A stretch of DNA of 64,000 nucleotides from Nitrospinaceae bacterium. GTDB lineage: Bacteria > Nitrospinota > Nitrospinia > Nitrospinales > VA-1. Position 1 is the first letter of the stretch; each line of letters starts with the position of its first letter. The notes beneath the pieces are model-generated. The model was not told where the DNA came from, did no database searches, and worked only from the letters and a program-made list of their open reading frames with translations. This document shows, one piece after another, positions 9,601 through 19,099 of this stretch. The stretch covers positions 1 through 64,000 of the forward strand of contig JAJDAY010000024.1 in assembly GCA_029261655.1 (NCBI GenBank). Direction: 5' to 3'. The translations under genes and the position numbers were made by a program.

Positions 9601-12096
9601 TCACTGATCACGCACCGTTTGGAAATGTTTCAAGAGCAGTGCGTTACTGACCACGGAAACCGAACTCAAGGACATGGCGCCCGCCGCATAGATGGGTTCT
9701 AGAAGAATTCCATAAATGGGGAAAAACACGCCCGCCGCCAAAGGAATTCCAAGGACGTTATAGAAAAATGCCCAGAACAGGTTTTGCCTGATTTTGCTCA
9801 TGGTTTTTTTACTGAGTAGAATCGCGTCGGCCACGGCATTGAGGTCCTCGGTCATCAGCGTGATGTCGGAGGCTTCCATGGCAATGTCGGTTCCCGATCC
9901 AATGGCGATCCCGATATTCGCTTCTGCCAGTGCGGGCGCATCGTTGATCCCGTCTCCCACCATGGCGACGAATCGGCCCTTCTGTTTCATTTTTTTAACT
10001 TCTTCCGCTTTCCCGGCGGGAAGCACCTCGGACAACACCCGGTCGATGTTAAGCTCCCGGGCAATGGCCTGAGCGGTTTGGGCGTGGTCGCCGGTGATCA
10101 TCACCACTTCCAGTCCCATGTTTTTTAATTTTCCAACCACCTGTCTGGCTTGCGGTTTCACGGTGTCGGCGGAGGCGATCAATCCCGCCGGTTTTTTCCC
10201 GATGGCCAGGATCATGGGGGTTTTCCCCTGCCGGGCCATCTCCTCGATACGGTCTCTCATTGTGGAAATATCGACCCCGTCTTCGGCCATCATTTTCAAA
10301 TTGCCGAGAGAAATTTCCAGCCCATCCACTTCTCCCTGCACGCCAAACCCCGGACGTGTTTTAAAACCAGTAACGGAAATCAGCTTCAAGCCACGCCTCC
10401 CGGCTTCCTGAAGAACCGCCTGAGCCAGAGGATGCTCCGATCCTTTTTCAAGCGACGCGGAAAGTATCAGCAATCGTTCAGGAGAAATATTTGCCTCGGT
10501 TTCGACGAAGACATCCGTCACTTCCGGTTTGCCCCAGGTGAGGGTCCCGGTTTTATCAAAAATGACCGTGTCCAGTTTTTGCGCCTGCTCCAGAGTTTCT
10601 CCGCCTTTAATCAGGATGCCCATTTCGGCTCCCTTGCCGGTTCCAACCATGATGGCCGTCGGCGTGGCCAACCCCAATGCGCAAGGGCAGGCAATGATGA
10701 GCACGGAAATAAAAATCATCAAGGCAAAAATAAACGGCGCCGTCGGCAGGGCGACCATGGAACCACCCCACCCCCACCAGATGAAAAATGCCAGAAGAGC
10801 GAGTCCGATCACGATGGGCACAAAAATCCCCGCGACCTTGTCGGCCAGCCTTTGCACCGGGGCTTTCGACCCCTGGGCCTCCTCAACCAGTTTGATGATC
10901 CTTGACAACACCGAATCTTTGCCCAGATGTGTGGCGCGACATTTAAAGTATCCGGTCTTGTTAATGCTTGCGCCGAAAACAGCGTCGCCCGTTGTTTTTT
11001 CAACGGGAACGCTTTCCCCTGAAATCATCGATTCATCCAGGACGGCGGTTCCTTCAATGATCTCACCGTCGACCGGGATTTTTTCGCCCGAACGGACGAT
11101 CACCGTGTCTCCCGGAACCACCTGGGAAATCAGGACTTCGATTTCTTCTCCATGGCGCTCGACGCGGGCGGTTTTCGGTTGCAGTCCCATGAGTTTTTTG
11201 ATCGCCGAGGAAGCCCTGCTTTTGGCCCGCGCTTCCAGCCAGCGCCCCAACAGCACCAGCGCAATGATCATCGCCGAGGTGTCGTAATACACGACAACCT
11301 TTTGCCCCAAAAATTCAACCGACGATGGGAAGAAGGTCACGAACGCGCTGAAAAAATACGCCGCGGAGGTTCCGACCGCAATGAGGGTGTTCATGTCGGC
11401 GTAGCCATGTTTCAAGCCCGCCCAGGTGCCCCGGTAAAATTGCCATCCCGCCCAGAACTGGACAGGCGTCGCCAGCAGAAACAGCCAGAAATGAAAAAAT
11501 GGCGAGTTTGCGTTTGGCAGAGCCGGCAAGGTCTCCTGCATGCCGCTCAACATGATGACGGCTCCAAGAACCGCGCTGATGATAAATTTATTTTTTACCC
11601 GACGGGATTCCCGCTCCTGCCGTTCATCTTCGTCAGCCGACTTGCTGTCCTCTTCTTCATCGGACAGGAGGTTGTAGCCAATGTCCTGAAGAGCGGATTG
11701 GAAGTTTGCAAATTCAGTCACCGAGGGAAGATACTCGACCACCGCTTTTTCAGTCGCCAGATTCACACGCGCCGACGTAACTCCCTCAAGACCCGACAAT
11801 TTGGCCTCCACACGGGAAACGCAGGAAGCGCAGGTCATTCCTTCCACCTGAAACGCTTTCCGGCTCTTCGGAACCTGAAACCCCAGCTTCTCTATCGTCC
11901 GGGAAACCTCGGCAGGAGAAATTTTCTCTGCATCGAAATCAACGACAGCCACCTCGGCCCCAAAGTTGACGCTGGCTTTATGGACGCCTTCCAGTTCCCC
12001 CACTTTTTTTTCGATCCTGGAGGCGCAACTGGCGCAACTCATGCCTTGCACCGGAAAATTAATGGATTGGCTTTTGAATGTTTTTGTTACAGACAT
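9601..12096 (-). CDS. copA: copper-translocating P1B-type ATPase with two N-terminal HMA domains
   Basis: 'GMSCASCASRIEKKV', 'GMTCASCVSRVEAKL', 'IIACPCALGLATPTAIMVGTGKGAEMGILIKGGE', 'DKTGTLTWGKP', 'MVGDGINDAPALAEA'. Confidence 0.96.
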   Translation of the reverse strand: MSVTKTFKSQSINFPVQGMSCASCASRIEKKVGELEGVHKASVNFGAEVAVVDFDAEKISPAEVSRTIEKLGFQVPKSRKAFQVEGMTCASCVSRVEAKLSGLEGVTSARVNLATEKAVVEYLPSVTEFANFQSALQDIGYNLLSDEEEDSKSADEDERQERESRRVKNKFIISAVLGAVIMLSGMQETLPALPNANSPFFHFWLFLLATPVQFWAGWQFYRGTWAGLKHGYADMNTLIAVGTSAAYFFSAFVTFFPSSVEFLGQKVVVYYDTSAMIIALVLLGRWLEARAKSRASSAIKKLMGLQPKTARVERHGEEIEVLISQVVPGDTVIVRSGEKIPVDGEIIEGTAVLDESMISGESVPVEKTTGDAVFGASINKTGYFKCRATHLGKDSVLSRIIKLVEEAQGSKAPVQRLADKVAGIFVPIVIGLALLAFFIWWGWGGSMVALPTAPFIFALMIFISVLIIACPCALGLATPTAIMVGTGKGAEMGILIKGGETLEQAQKLDTVIFDKTGTLTWGKPEVTDVFVETEANISPERLLILSASLEKGSEHPLAQAVLQEAGRRGLKLISVTGFKTRPGFGVQGEVDGLEISLGNLKMMAEDGVDISTMRDRIEEMARQGKTPMILAIGKKPAGLIASADTVKPQARQVVGKLKNMGLEVVMITGDHAQTAQAIARELNIDRVLSEVLPAGKAEEVKKMKQKGRFVAMVGDGINDAPALAEANIGIAIGSGTDIAMEASDITLMTEDLNAVADAILLSKKTMSKIRQNLFWAFFYNVLGIPLAAGVFFPIYGILLEPIYAAGAMSLSSVSVVSNALLLKHFQTVRDQ

Positions 12097-12225
12097 ATCG
12101 GAACGCTCAAAAATGGAAATATCCTGGTATCAGGATACACCTATTTGATGAAAATTTTTGTCCGCCGGATTTTTTTGTCTTAAGGGAAAAGAGCTTTTAG
12201 AGGAGGGAAAGAACGGTTTTACGTT

Positions 12226-12666
12226 TTATTTTTTGGTGAAGAGTCCTTTGAGAGTGAACACCCCGTAAAATAGAAAAAGGATCGCGATCAGACCTTTTGA
12301 AAATGAATTACTATTGACCGCTTCGGTGAACAGAAACAGGCCCACTCCGCTCAGAACCGCACCTATGAAAAAATAACCCACGGCTTTAAAAATGGGTATG
12401 CGGTCGGGTTTATGTTCGGTTTCGCGTTTTTGTTTGAGTTCCCATCTCCAACGCAGGATATAGTAGGTCTGCCGACACCAGGAGATCAACCCTGAATCGG
12501 CTATCAGGCTGGTCTGGCAATACATGCAATTGGAATCGGTGGTTCTATTTGGAAACCCGCAATTCAGGCAGATTTTGGAGTTCGGATTTTGATTCAAAAG
12601 GGTCTCTTTTTTCGGTTTGCCCATAATCGACCGGGGGTTTCCTGATAGAAGCGCCAAAACAGACAT
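12226..12666 (-). CDS. zinc-ribbon membrane hypothetical protein
   Basis: 'CLNCGFPNRTTDSNCMYCQTSL' zinc ribbon then two TM helices. Confidence 0.65.
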   Translation of the reverse strand: MSVLALLSGNPRSIMGKPKKETLLNQNPNSKICLNCGFPNRTTDSNCMYCQTSLIADSGLISWCRQTYYILRWRWELKQKRETEHKPDRIPIFKAVGYFFIGAVLSGVGLFLFTEAVNSNSFSKGLIAILFLFYGVFTLKGLFTKK

Positions 12667-12904
12667 ATTCGCTCTATCTCAATGAAAATAAATGACTTTC
12701 GTGATGTGCTTCAATTCTATACTGATTGATTTAGCGTGTCAATCCTCAAACAATCCGGCACGATTCATCCTGCCCAAAAGTCATTGTAAATCCAACCTTA
12801 AAATAATTTATCAAAAACCCGCTGGAATTGGATATTATTGGAATAATCAGAGAAATTTCAGCCTCTTTGCTTCTACCTTATTTTTCAACTTTTGGAGATT
12901 AAAC

Positions 12905-13717
12905 ATGAAATGGTTCATCCCCGGTCTGGTCTTGTGGGTTCATTTATTGGCTTCGGCAGGCTTCGCTGAGAACGCGAAAGACACCTCGGGGACAGAAAAT
13001 ATGGCTTTCATCGCCGGCGGAATTTATGAAATGGGGAGTCGGCGATCCCTCAAGGAACTGAATCCCGTAGACCTCATGAACACCGACCGTCACGCCCTGG
13101 GGCCGGAAAACCCCGCCCATCATGTGCATGTGGACGGATTCTATATGGACCTTTATGAAGTCACCAACGCCGAATACGAGAAATTTGTAACCGCCGAAGG
13201 CAGGAAAAAATCAAGATTCGCTGACGATCCCGATTTCAATGGACCCCGTCAACCCGTCGTCGGTGTCAGCTGGAAAGAAGCCGTTCAATACTGCGCCTGG
13301 AAAGGTAAGCGTTTGCCCACCGAGGCGGAATGGGAGAAAGCGTCCCGCGGCAAGCGTCGAATTGTCTATCCCTGGGGCAACGTAGCGCCGGACAGCAAAA
13401 AGGTAAATTTCAATGAGGAATTAAAAAAAACCGCACCCGTCGGTTCCTATGAGGAAGGAAAATCCGACTACGGCATTTACGACCTTTCGGGCAATGTCTC
13501 CGAGTGGACCCACGACTGGCACCTTCCTGAATATTACTTATTCTCCCCCAAGAAAAATCCGCAAGGGTTTGAACGCGGACAGTACAAGGTGATCCGGGGC
13601 GGCAATTGGAGAAACGACGCGTTCAACGTCAATATGACCTACCGCAACGCCACCGTTCCCTCCATGAAAAACAACACGGTCGGTTTTCGTTGCGTCAAAA
13701 GCGCCGAGGGGGAATGA
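12905..13717 (+). CDS. formylglycine-generating enzyme / SUMF1-like domain secreted protein
   Basis: 'MAFIAGGIYEMGS', 'VDGFYMDLYEVTNAEYEKFV', 'PVVGVSWKEAVQYCAWKGKRLPTEAEWEKASRG', 'VIRGGNWRND', 'VGFRCVK'; ATG 12905 gives a signal peptide. Confidence 0.93.
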   Translation: MKWFIPGLVLWVHLLASAGFAENAKDTSGTENMAFIAGGIYEMGSRRSLKELNPVDLMNTDRHALGPENPAHHVHVDGFYMDLYEVTNAEYEKFVTAEGRKKSRFADDPDFNGPRQPVVGVSWKEAVQYCAWKGKRLPTEAEWEKASRGKRRIVYPWGNVAPDSKKVNFNEELKKTAPVGSYEEGKSDYGIYDLSGNVSEWTHDWHLPEYYLFSPKKNPQGFERGQYKVIRGGNWRNDAFNVNMTYRNATVPSMKNNTVGFRCVKSAEGE

Positions 13718-14103
13718 TGAACAGGACCTCTGACGAACAAAAATCTGTGGTTTTAAAAGCAATCGATAAGGCAAGCGCGCAATGGAAATCGGCCTTTAAC
13801 TCAGGCGATGCAGATGGTTGTGCAACCCAATACGAAAAGACCGCCGTCATGCATGCCAGGCCCTTTGGCATATTCACCGGGACCTCTGAAATCCAGGAGT
13901 TCTGGCAAAAGCTCATCGACGATGGATTCGCGGATGTTGAGTATTTAGATCCTCAGATAGAGGTCATTGATGAAAAAAGCGCCCTGCTGACCTCCGGCTG
14001 GAAAATGAATAAAGCCAGGGGTGTCATTCATAAAGAACTTTGGGTCATCCAGGAAGATGGCACCGCGAAACTACGCGAAGATGATTTTGAAGCCACAGGG
14101 TGA
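13714..14103 (+). CDS. SnoaL/DUF4440-like NTF2-fold protein
   Basis: 'WKSAFNSGDADGCATQYEKTAVMHARPFGIFTGTSEIQEFWQKLIDDGF...'; start overlaps previous stop (ATGATGA). Confidence 0.75.
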   Translation: MMNRTSDEQKSVVLKAIDKASAQWKSAFNSGDADGCATQYEKTAVMHARPFGIFTGTSEIQEFWQKLIDDGFADVEYLDPQIEVIDEKSALLTSGWKMNKARGVIHKELWVIQEDGTAKLREDDFEATG

Positions 14104-14108
14104 GAAGG

Positions 14109-14148
14109 TGTCGTAGATGCATTGCTTTTAAACAATGCATCTACGACA
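14109..14148. repeat. perfect 16-bp inverted repeat (hairpin)
   Basis: TGTCGTAGATGCATTG - CTTTTAAA - CAATGCATCTACGACA, between convergent genes. Confidence 0.85.
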
Positions 14149-14172
14149 AGTTTATCAAGTGGATATTTGACC

Positions 14173-14649
14173 TCAATTTGTGTTGCATTCAGATCCCGTT
14201 TGAAAACACCGGGCTTCCGGTTTTTGTCCCTCGGAAACAGCTTTGAGAAGCGGGAAAGCCTTTGTCTCCCAACCTTCGGCAAAACCCTTGGCGGCATCCT
14301 GATCGCGAAGATTATAATGCCGTAAAGTAAGACGAGTCGCGTTGCCTTCCGGTTTCAGCGTCACTTCAACGGTTGAGTCTCCAATTTCCATATCATGGAG
14401 TCCGCCCCAGGTGAAGACGACCTTTTCAAACGGTGAAACTTCCACGTATTCGCCCCGGCAGTGAAGTCCGTCGTTCGTGCCCACATGAAAAATTCCACCG
14501 GGTCGGGCGTCGGCTTCCACAATCTCGCCAAACCATTCTTTCATCTTCGCTTCATCGGTCAGATACGGGAAAATGGTCTCCGGTTGGGCTTCAATAACCA
14601 CTTCCCGGGTGATCTCAAACTGTTTGGTCGTGTTTTCTCCAGTGTTCAT
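14173..14649 (-). CDS. SRPBCC/AHSA1-like domain protein
   Basis: 'ITREVVIEAQPETIFPYLTDEAKMKEWFGEIVEADARPGGIFHVGTNDG'; ATG overlaps stop of upstream ArsR gene. Confidence 0.88.
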   Translation of the reverse strand: MNTGENTTKQFEITREVVIEAQPETIFPYLTDEAKMKEWFGEIVEADARPGGIFHVGTNDGLHCRGEYVEVSPFEKVVFTWGGLHDMEIGDSTVEVTLKPEGNATRLTLRHYNLRDQDAAKGFAEGWETKAFPLLKAVSEGQKPEARCFQTGSECNTN

Positions 14650-14966
14650 TTTTTCCTCCCACGTTGTTTTTCGTCTTTTTCGGCCACGGCTTTCAGTTTC
14701 GCCAACCGCGGATCCCAGAAATCTTCCAGTAGAGCTTTTATTTCGGCAAACCCTTCCGGTCGCAGGCGATACATCCGGCTGGTTCCCGCACGACGCTCGG
14801 TGACAAGCCCCGCCTTCCTGAGAACCCCCAGATGTTGCGACACTGCAGGACGGGTGATATTTTTGAACCTCCCGGCAATCTCGCCTGCGGACTTCTCCTC
14901 CCAACGGATCATCCGTAAAATTGAAAATCGGGTGGGTTCTGCCAATGCCTGAATCGTTTCTAACAT
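14646..14966 (-). CDS. ArsR-family transcriptional regulator
   Basis: 'LAEPTRFSILRMIRWEEKSAGEIAGRFKNITRPAVSQHLGVLRKAGLVTERRAGTSRMYRL'. Confidence 0.94.
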   Translation of the reverse strand: MLETIQALAEPTRFSILRMIRWEEKSAGEIAGRFKNITRPAVSQHLGVLRKAGLVTERRAGTSRMYRLRPEGFAEIKALLEDFWDPRLAKLKAVAEKDEKQRGRKK

Positions 14967-15098
14967 GACCTTATGTTAGATAACACTTACGTAAGTGTCA
15001 ACTAAAATATTAATTTATTTTTGCTTTGGAATCGCGCTTTTAGGTCAGCGTCTTATATTAGGAAGAGATTCAAGAGGGAGGAAAGGTTTTTCTGTGCT

Positions 15099-15428
15099 TT
15101 ATTTCGGCGGAAGAGATTTCACATAATCAAAAGCCCGGCCTACCCATGACCGTAGTTCATCCTCCGATTGATAACCTTGGGGACTCAAATACACCATGGT
15201 TTTGATGACTTTGCCGGTAAAATCCATTTTGCGGATATGGGGCTCTTGCAACGCTTTGGCCGCACGGTCTTCTCCTAAACGAAGGACGATATCCTTCTTG
15301 ACGACTCCGCAGATCATGTTCCCGTGGAGCATAAATGCGATCCCGCCAAACATTTTTCGTTCAGAAATTCCCCGGCGTCTCTTCAAAACCCCGCGAACTT
15401 GATCGGCAACCGCTTCATTGTAGGCCAT
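15099..15428 (-). CDS. TfoX N-terminal domain protein
   Basis: 'GVLKRRRGISERKMFGGIAFMLHGNMICGVVKKDIVLRLG'. Confidence 0.9.
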   Translation of the reverse strand: MAYNEAVADQVRGVLKRRRGISERKMFGGIAFMLHGNMICGVVKKDIVLRLGEDRAAKALQEPHIRKMDFTGKVIKTMVYLSPQGYQSEDELRSWVGRAFDYVKSLPPK

Positions 15429-15436
15429 ATTGAACG

Positions 15437-15868
15437 TTACCTGTATTGATAATCATAGCGGTAGCGATGGCCTTCAGAATACCTGAATTCATCCCGCCAA
15501 TCTCTGCGGAACCCCCGTTCCCAATCTTTCCGATATTCTTTTCCGGCTTGTCTCCCTTTATTGCCAGTTTCCTGGAAAACCTTCTCTTTCTCGCGCCGCA
15601 CAACATTCCTGGCTTTTTCTCTCTCGCGCCGCACGCTATTTTTGGCCTTTTCTCTATCTCTTCGAATAATATTTCCAGCTTTTTCTCGTTTCCGTCGAAC
15701 TTTATTTCTAGCCTTTTCTACCTCCCTGGAAACTTCCCGTTTGCCTTTCTTCCATTCTTTATATTCCCCTTTTTTCCCAATGTCCTGATCCGCATAAGAA
15801 AACGATAAAGGGGAAAAAAATATGTAAGCCGAAATCATCAAACACACAGTTTTATTAAATGGCGGCAT
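15437..15868 (-). CDS. secreted highly charged protein with 11-residue tandem repeats
   Basis: ATG at 15868 with upstream GAGGT SD and signal peptide 'MPPFNKTVCLMISAYIFFSPLSFSYA'; five consecutive 11-mers 'KVRRKREKAGN/IIRRDREKAKN/SVRREREKARN...'. Confidence 0.65.
   Translation of the reverse strand: MPPFNKTVCLMISAYIFFSPLSFSYADQDIGKKGEYKEWKKGKREVSREVEKARNKVRRKREKAGNIIRRDREKAKNSVRREREKARNVVRREKEKVFQETGNKGRQAGKEYRKDWERGFRRDWRDEFRYSEGHRYRYDYQYR
15572..15736 (-). repeat. five tandem 33-nt (11-aa) degenerate repeats within CDS
   Basis: EVSREVEKARN-KVRRKREKAGN-IIRRDREKAKN-SVRREREKARN-VVRREKEKVFQ. Confidence 0.85.
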
Positions 15869-16047
15869 TCTTTTACCTCGTGAAGAATAAAAGGAATCTA
15901 ACAATCTTAAAGCCTTCATGAGCTTTGTTAAATAGAAAAAATGTGACTTGGGTGAAAGGGATTGAATAATCGCATCGACTAAAAACCGACGGTCTTAAAT
16001 ATTTTATTTCGGGATTTTCAGAATGGTTTGACGGGGGGATTCAGATT

Positions 16048-16647
16048 TCAGGAGAACTTACGCACATCCATTGTTTCGCCGTGGAATTCTCCTTCGATAG
16101 CGGCTTTATAGGTTTTGGCAACATCGGCGGCGGTCATCCCCGTTGATGAGTCCATTCCCATCATCTCCATCGTTTCCTTGACAAAAACCGGGCTGACTGC
16201 ATTGACCCGCATGCCCTGAAGCTCCAGGGCCGAGGCCCGGACAAAAGATTCCAATCCTCCGTTTGCCATACTGACGACAGTGCTTCCCGGTATGGGTTCC
16301 CGACCCAGCAAACCACTGGTTAAGGTGATGCTTCCTCCATTATTTAGGAAATTCTTTCCGATACGAACCAGATTCACCTGCCCCATTAGTTTATTGTTCA
16401 ATGCCAGGGAGTAGTCCTCGTCTTTCAGCTCAGTGAATTTCCCAAAATTTGCCAAGCCGGCGGTAGAAATCACCGCATCGACTTTCCCCACTTTATAAAA
16501 CAGAGATAAAATAGACTCCTGCGAAGAAAGATCCACTTTATAATCACCATTTCTGGAGCCCACCTTGATGATTTCATGATCTTTCTGAAGCAATTCAACC
16601 ACCGCTTTGCCTATGGTACCTGTCGCGCCAATGACCAAAACTCTCAT
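16048..16647 (-). CDS. short-chain dehydrogenase/reductase
   Basis: 'MRVLVIGATGTIGKAVVELLQ', NAD-binding motif; overlaps coaBC stop by 4 bp. Confidence 0.9.
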   Translation of the reverse strand: MRVLVIGATGTIGKAVVELLQKDHEIIKVGSRNGDYKVDLSSQESILSLFYKVGKVDAVISTAGLANFGKFTELKDEDYSLALNNKLMGQVNLVRIGKNFLNNGGSITLTSGLLGREPIPGSTVVSMANGGLESFVRASALELQGMRVNAVSPVFVKETMEMMGMDSSTGMTAADVAKTYKAAIEGEFHGETMDVRKFS

Positions 16648-17846
16648 AATTTGTTTTCCTCATTTGCCTTGATCCTGTCCAGCAAAACATCGGCGATTTC
16701 CTGTTTGGATAATCTCGGCAGGGAGTTGATGGTTCCTTCTTTGTCGATGAGGGTGACCTGGTTTGAGTCGGACTGAAACCCGATACCGGGTGCGCTGATA
16801 TCGTTGGCCACGATGAGATCGAGGTTTTTCCTTTTTAATTTTTCCTGGGCGCTTTGCACCACGTTCTGGGACTCCGCCGCAAACCCGATCACCATCTGGC
16901 GGGCTTTGGTTTTGGATGCTTCCAGCAGAATATCCGGCGTCGGTATGAGTTTAAGCGCAAGCGTCTCGCCCTTCTTTTTTATTTTTTCTTTTTGCACTGT
17001 GTCCGGCTGGAAATCACCAACCGCCGCGACCATCACCAGCACGTCGCAATCAGGAAAATGCTCCTTCACCAACGCCAGCATTTCTCCGGCCTGCTTACAG
17101 CGGAAGGTTTTCACCCCGGCAGGAGGTTTCAGGTGAGTCGGTCCGCTGATCAACGTCACTTCCGCCCCACGCAGACTGGCCTGCCTGGCCACGGCGTAGC
17201 CCATTTTTCCTGATGAGGGGTTGGTGATATAACGTACCGGGTCCAGCGGCTCCTGAGTCGGCCCCGCAGTCACCAGAATTTTGAGACCCGTTAAATCTTC
17301 TTTCCCGGCTATCCGGGTTTGCACTGCCCGCAAGATCCGGGAAGGTTCGGCCAACCGCCCCTGCCCCACCGTTCCGCAAGCCAGCTCGCCTTCTTCAGGG
17401 TCGATGAATTCGACGCCGCGCTCTTTCATCCTGCTGATATTCTCCTGCACCGCAGGATTCAAATACATGCCGTCGTTCATAGCGGGAGCTATCAGGACAG
17501 GGCCTCGAAACGCCAGGTAGAGATTGGAGAGCGCGTCGTCTGCCAGCCCGTTGGCCATTTTTCCAATGCTACCCGCCGTCGCAGGCGCCACCACCAAAAG
17601 GTCGGCGTTTTCCGCCGCCCGGATGTGCGGCATGGACGCCGAGGATTGTTCTCCAAATACCTCCTGATAGACCGGGTTTCCTGACAGGGACTCAAAGGTC
17701 AAAGGCGTGATGAATTTTCCGGCGTTCGCACTCATCACCACGAAAACTTCGGCCTTTTCGCGCACCAGCAGACGAAGCAACTCGACGGCTTTGTAAGCGG
17801 CGATGCCGCCGGAAACTCCAAGAACGATTTTTTTACCCTGGATCAT
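16644..17846 (-). CDS. coaBC: bifunctional phosphopantothenoylcysteine decarboxylase/phosphopantothenate-cysteine ligase
   Basis: 'KIVLGVSGGIAAYKAVELLR', 'APAMNDGMYLNPAVQEN', 'ILVTAGPTQEPLDPVRYITNPSSGKMGYAVA'. Confidence 0.97.
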   Translation of the reverse strand: MIQGKKIVLGVSGGIAAYKAVELLRLLVREKAEVFVVMSANAGKFITPLTFESLSGNPVYQEVFGEQSSASMPHIRAAENADLLVVAPATAGSIGKMANGLADDALSNLYLAFRGPVLIAPAMNDGMYLNPAVQENISRMKERGVEFIDPEEGELACGTVGQGRLAEPSRILRAVQTRIAGKEDLTGLKILVTAGPTQEPLDPVRYITNPSSGKMGYAVARQASLRGAEVTLISGPTHLKPPAGVKTFRCKQAGEMLALVKEHFPDCDVLVMVAAVGDFQPDTVQKEKIKKKGETLALKLIPTPDILLEASKTKARQMVIGFAAESQNVVQSAQEKLKRKNLDLIVANDISAPGIGFQSDSNQVTLIDKEGTINSLPRLSKQEIADVLLDRIKANEENKL

Positions 17847-18066
17847 ATGGATGAACGGTGTTTGGGTTGAAAAACCTTTGTGACAGGTTCATTTATTAAC
17901 TTATTGGTTTTAAATGATTATAGATTTTTAAACCGGGAGGTTCAACGCATTTCCCTATAATTTCACGGATGCCGGGTCTGACTTTCTCATCCCGAATTGA
18001 CATTCTATATTCCCTTCCCTAGTATGTGGCTTTTAATGGCCTTAGGGTCATTTTCTCCTAAAAAAT

Positions 18067-19086
18067 ATGCCCGCTGGCTTGAATCTAATGCCCGAACTCA
18101 GAAAAGACCCCATATTGAACCGCTGGGTCATCATTTCCCCGGACCGGGGGAAACGCCCGCACGAATTCCCGACGGTGACCAAAATGCCCCACAAGGGAAT
18201 TTGCCCTTTTTGCCACGGCAATGAGAATACGACGCCTCCGGAAATTCTTGCGTTCCGACCCGATAATTCCGCGGCGAACTCCCCCGGTTGGACTTTACGA
18301 GTCGTTTCCAACAAGTTTCCCGCCTTGAGAAACGAAGGCGGGATGAATCTGGTCAATGATGGGCTGTACGAAAGCATGAACGGCATCGGCGCCCACGAAG
18401 TCATCATTGAATCGCCCGACCACCTGGCTGAACTGAATTCACTCCCGGTCGGGAAAGTCGAGGATACTCTGCTGGCTTTTAAATTGCGGACGCTGGATTT
18501 AAAGAAAGACTCGCGCTTTCAATATATCCTGATTTTTAAAAACCACGGCGAATCGGCGGGGGCCACGCTTGAGCACACGCACTGTCAATTGATCGCGCTC
18601 CCCATTGTGCCTGAACTGGTGCGCGATGAAATAGCCGGCGCGCAAAGCTATTTCGATTTAAAACAACGGTGCGTCTTTTGCGATATCATCGCGCAGGAAA
18701 AAAAGACCGGCCTCAGGGTCGTCAATCAAAATGAACGCTTCATCACTCTTTGTCCCTTTGCCCCCAGGTTTCCATTTGAGATGTGGCTATTACCGCAGTT
18801 TCATGCCGACCGGTTCGAAGATTGCGCTGCGGAAGATATTTCCATGCTGGCTGAGTTGCTGAAGGAATCGTTGATGAAAATGCAGGTGGCTCTCGGTCAA
18901 CCCGCCTACAATCTTGTATTGCACACTGCACCAATGAACGGAAACAACGGCCGGCATTATCACTGGCATTTTGAAATCATGCCCAAATTAACTAAAATGG
19001 CTGGATTCGAGCAGGGAACAGGATTTCACATCAACCCCGTTCTTCCTGAAGTGGCGGCTGAAACCCTGCGCAACACCAGGATCTAA
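18067..19086 (+). CDS. galT: galactose-1-phosphate uridylyltransferase
   Basis: 'ELRKDPILNRWVIISPDRGKRP', 'CPFCHGNE', 'NHGESAGATLEHTHCQLIALP', 'HYHWHFEIMPKLT'. Confidence 0.93.
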   Translation: MPAGLNLMPELRKDPILNRWVIISPDRGKRPHEFPTVTKMPHKGICPFCHGNENTTPPEILAFRPDNSAANSPGWTLRVVSNKFPALRNEGGMNLVNDGLYESMNGIGAHEVIIESPDHLAELNSLPVGKVEDTLLAFKLRTLDLKKDSRFQYILIFKNHGESAGATLEHTHCQLIALPIVPELVRDEIAGAQSYFDLKQRCVFCDIIAQEKKTGLRVVNQNERFITLCPFAPRFPFEMWLLPQFHADRFEDCAAEDISMLAELLKESLMKMQVALGQPAYNLVLHTAPMNGNNGRHYHWHFEIMPKLTKMAGFEQGTGFHINPVLPEVAAETLRNTRI

Positions 19087-19099
19087 ACTCAATTCCATC

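Noticed and set aside
11152-12183. 343-aa + strand ORF antisense to copA
   Set aside because: Shadow ORF; no coherent domain and copA HMA motifs are on the other strand.
15446-15808. Phe/Ser-rich + strand ORFs opposite the repeat protein, looking like membrane proteins
   Set aside because: They are the reverse complement of the Arg/Lys/Glu repeats; the minus-strand ORF has a signal peptide and SD.
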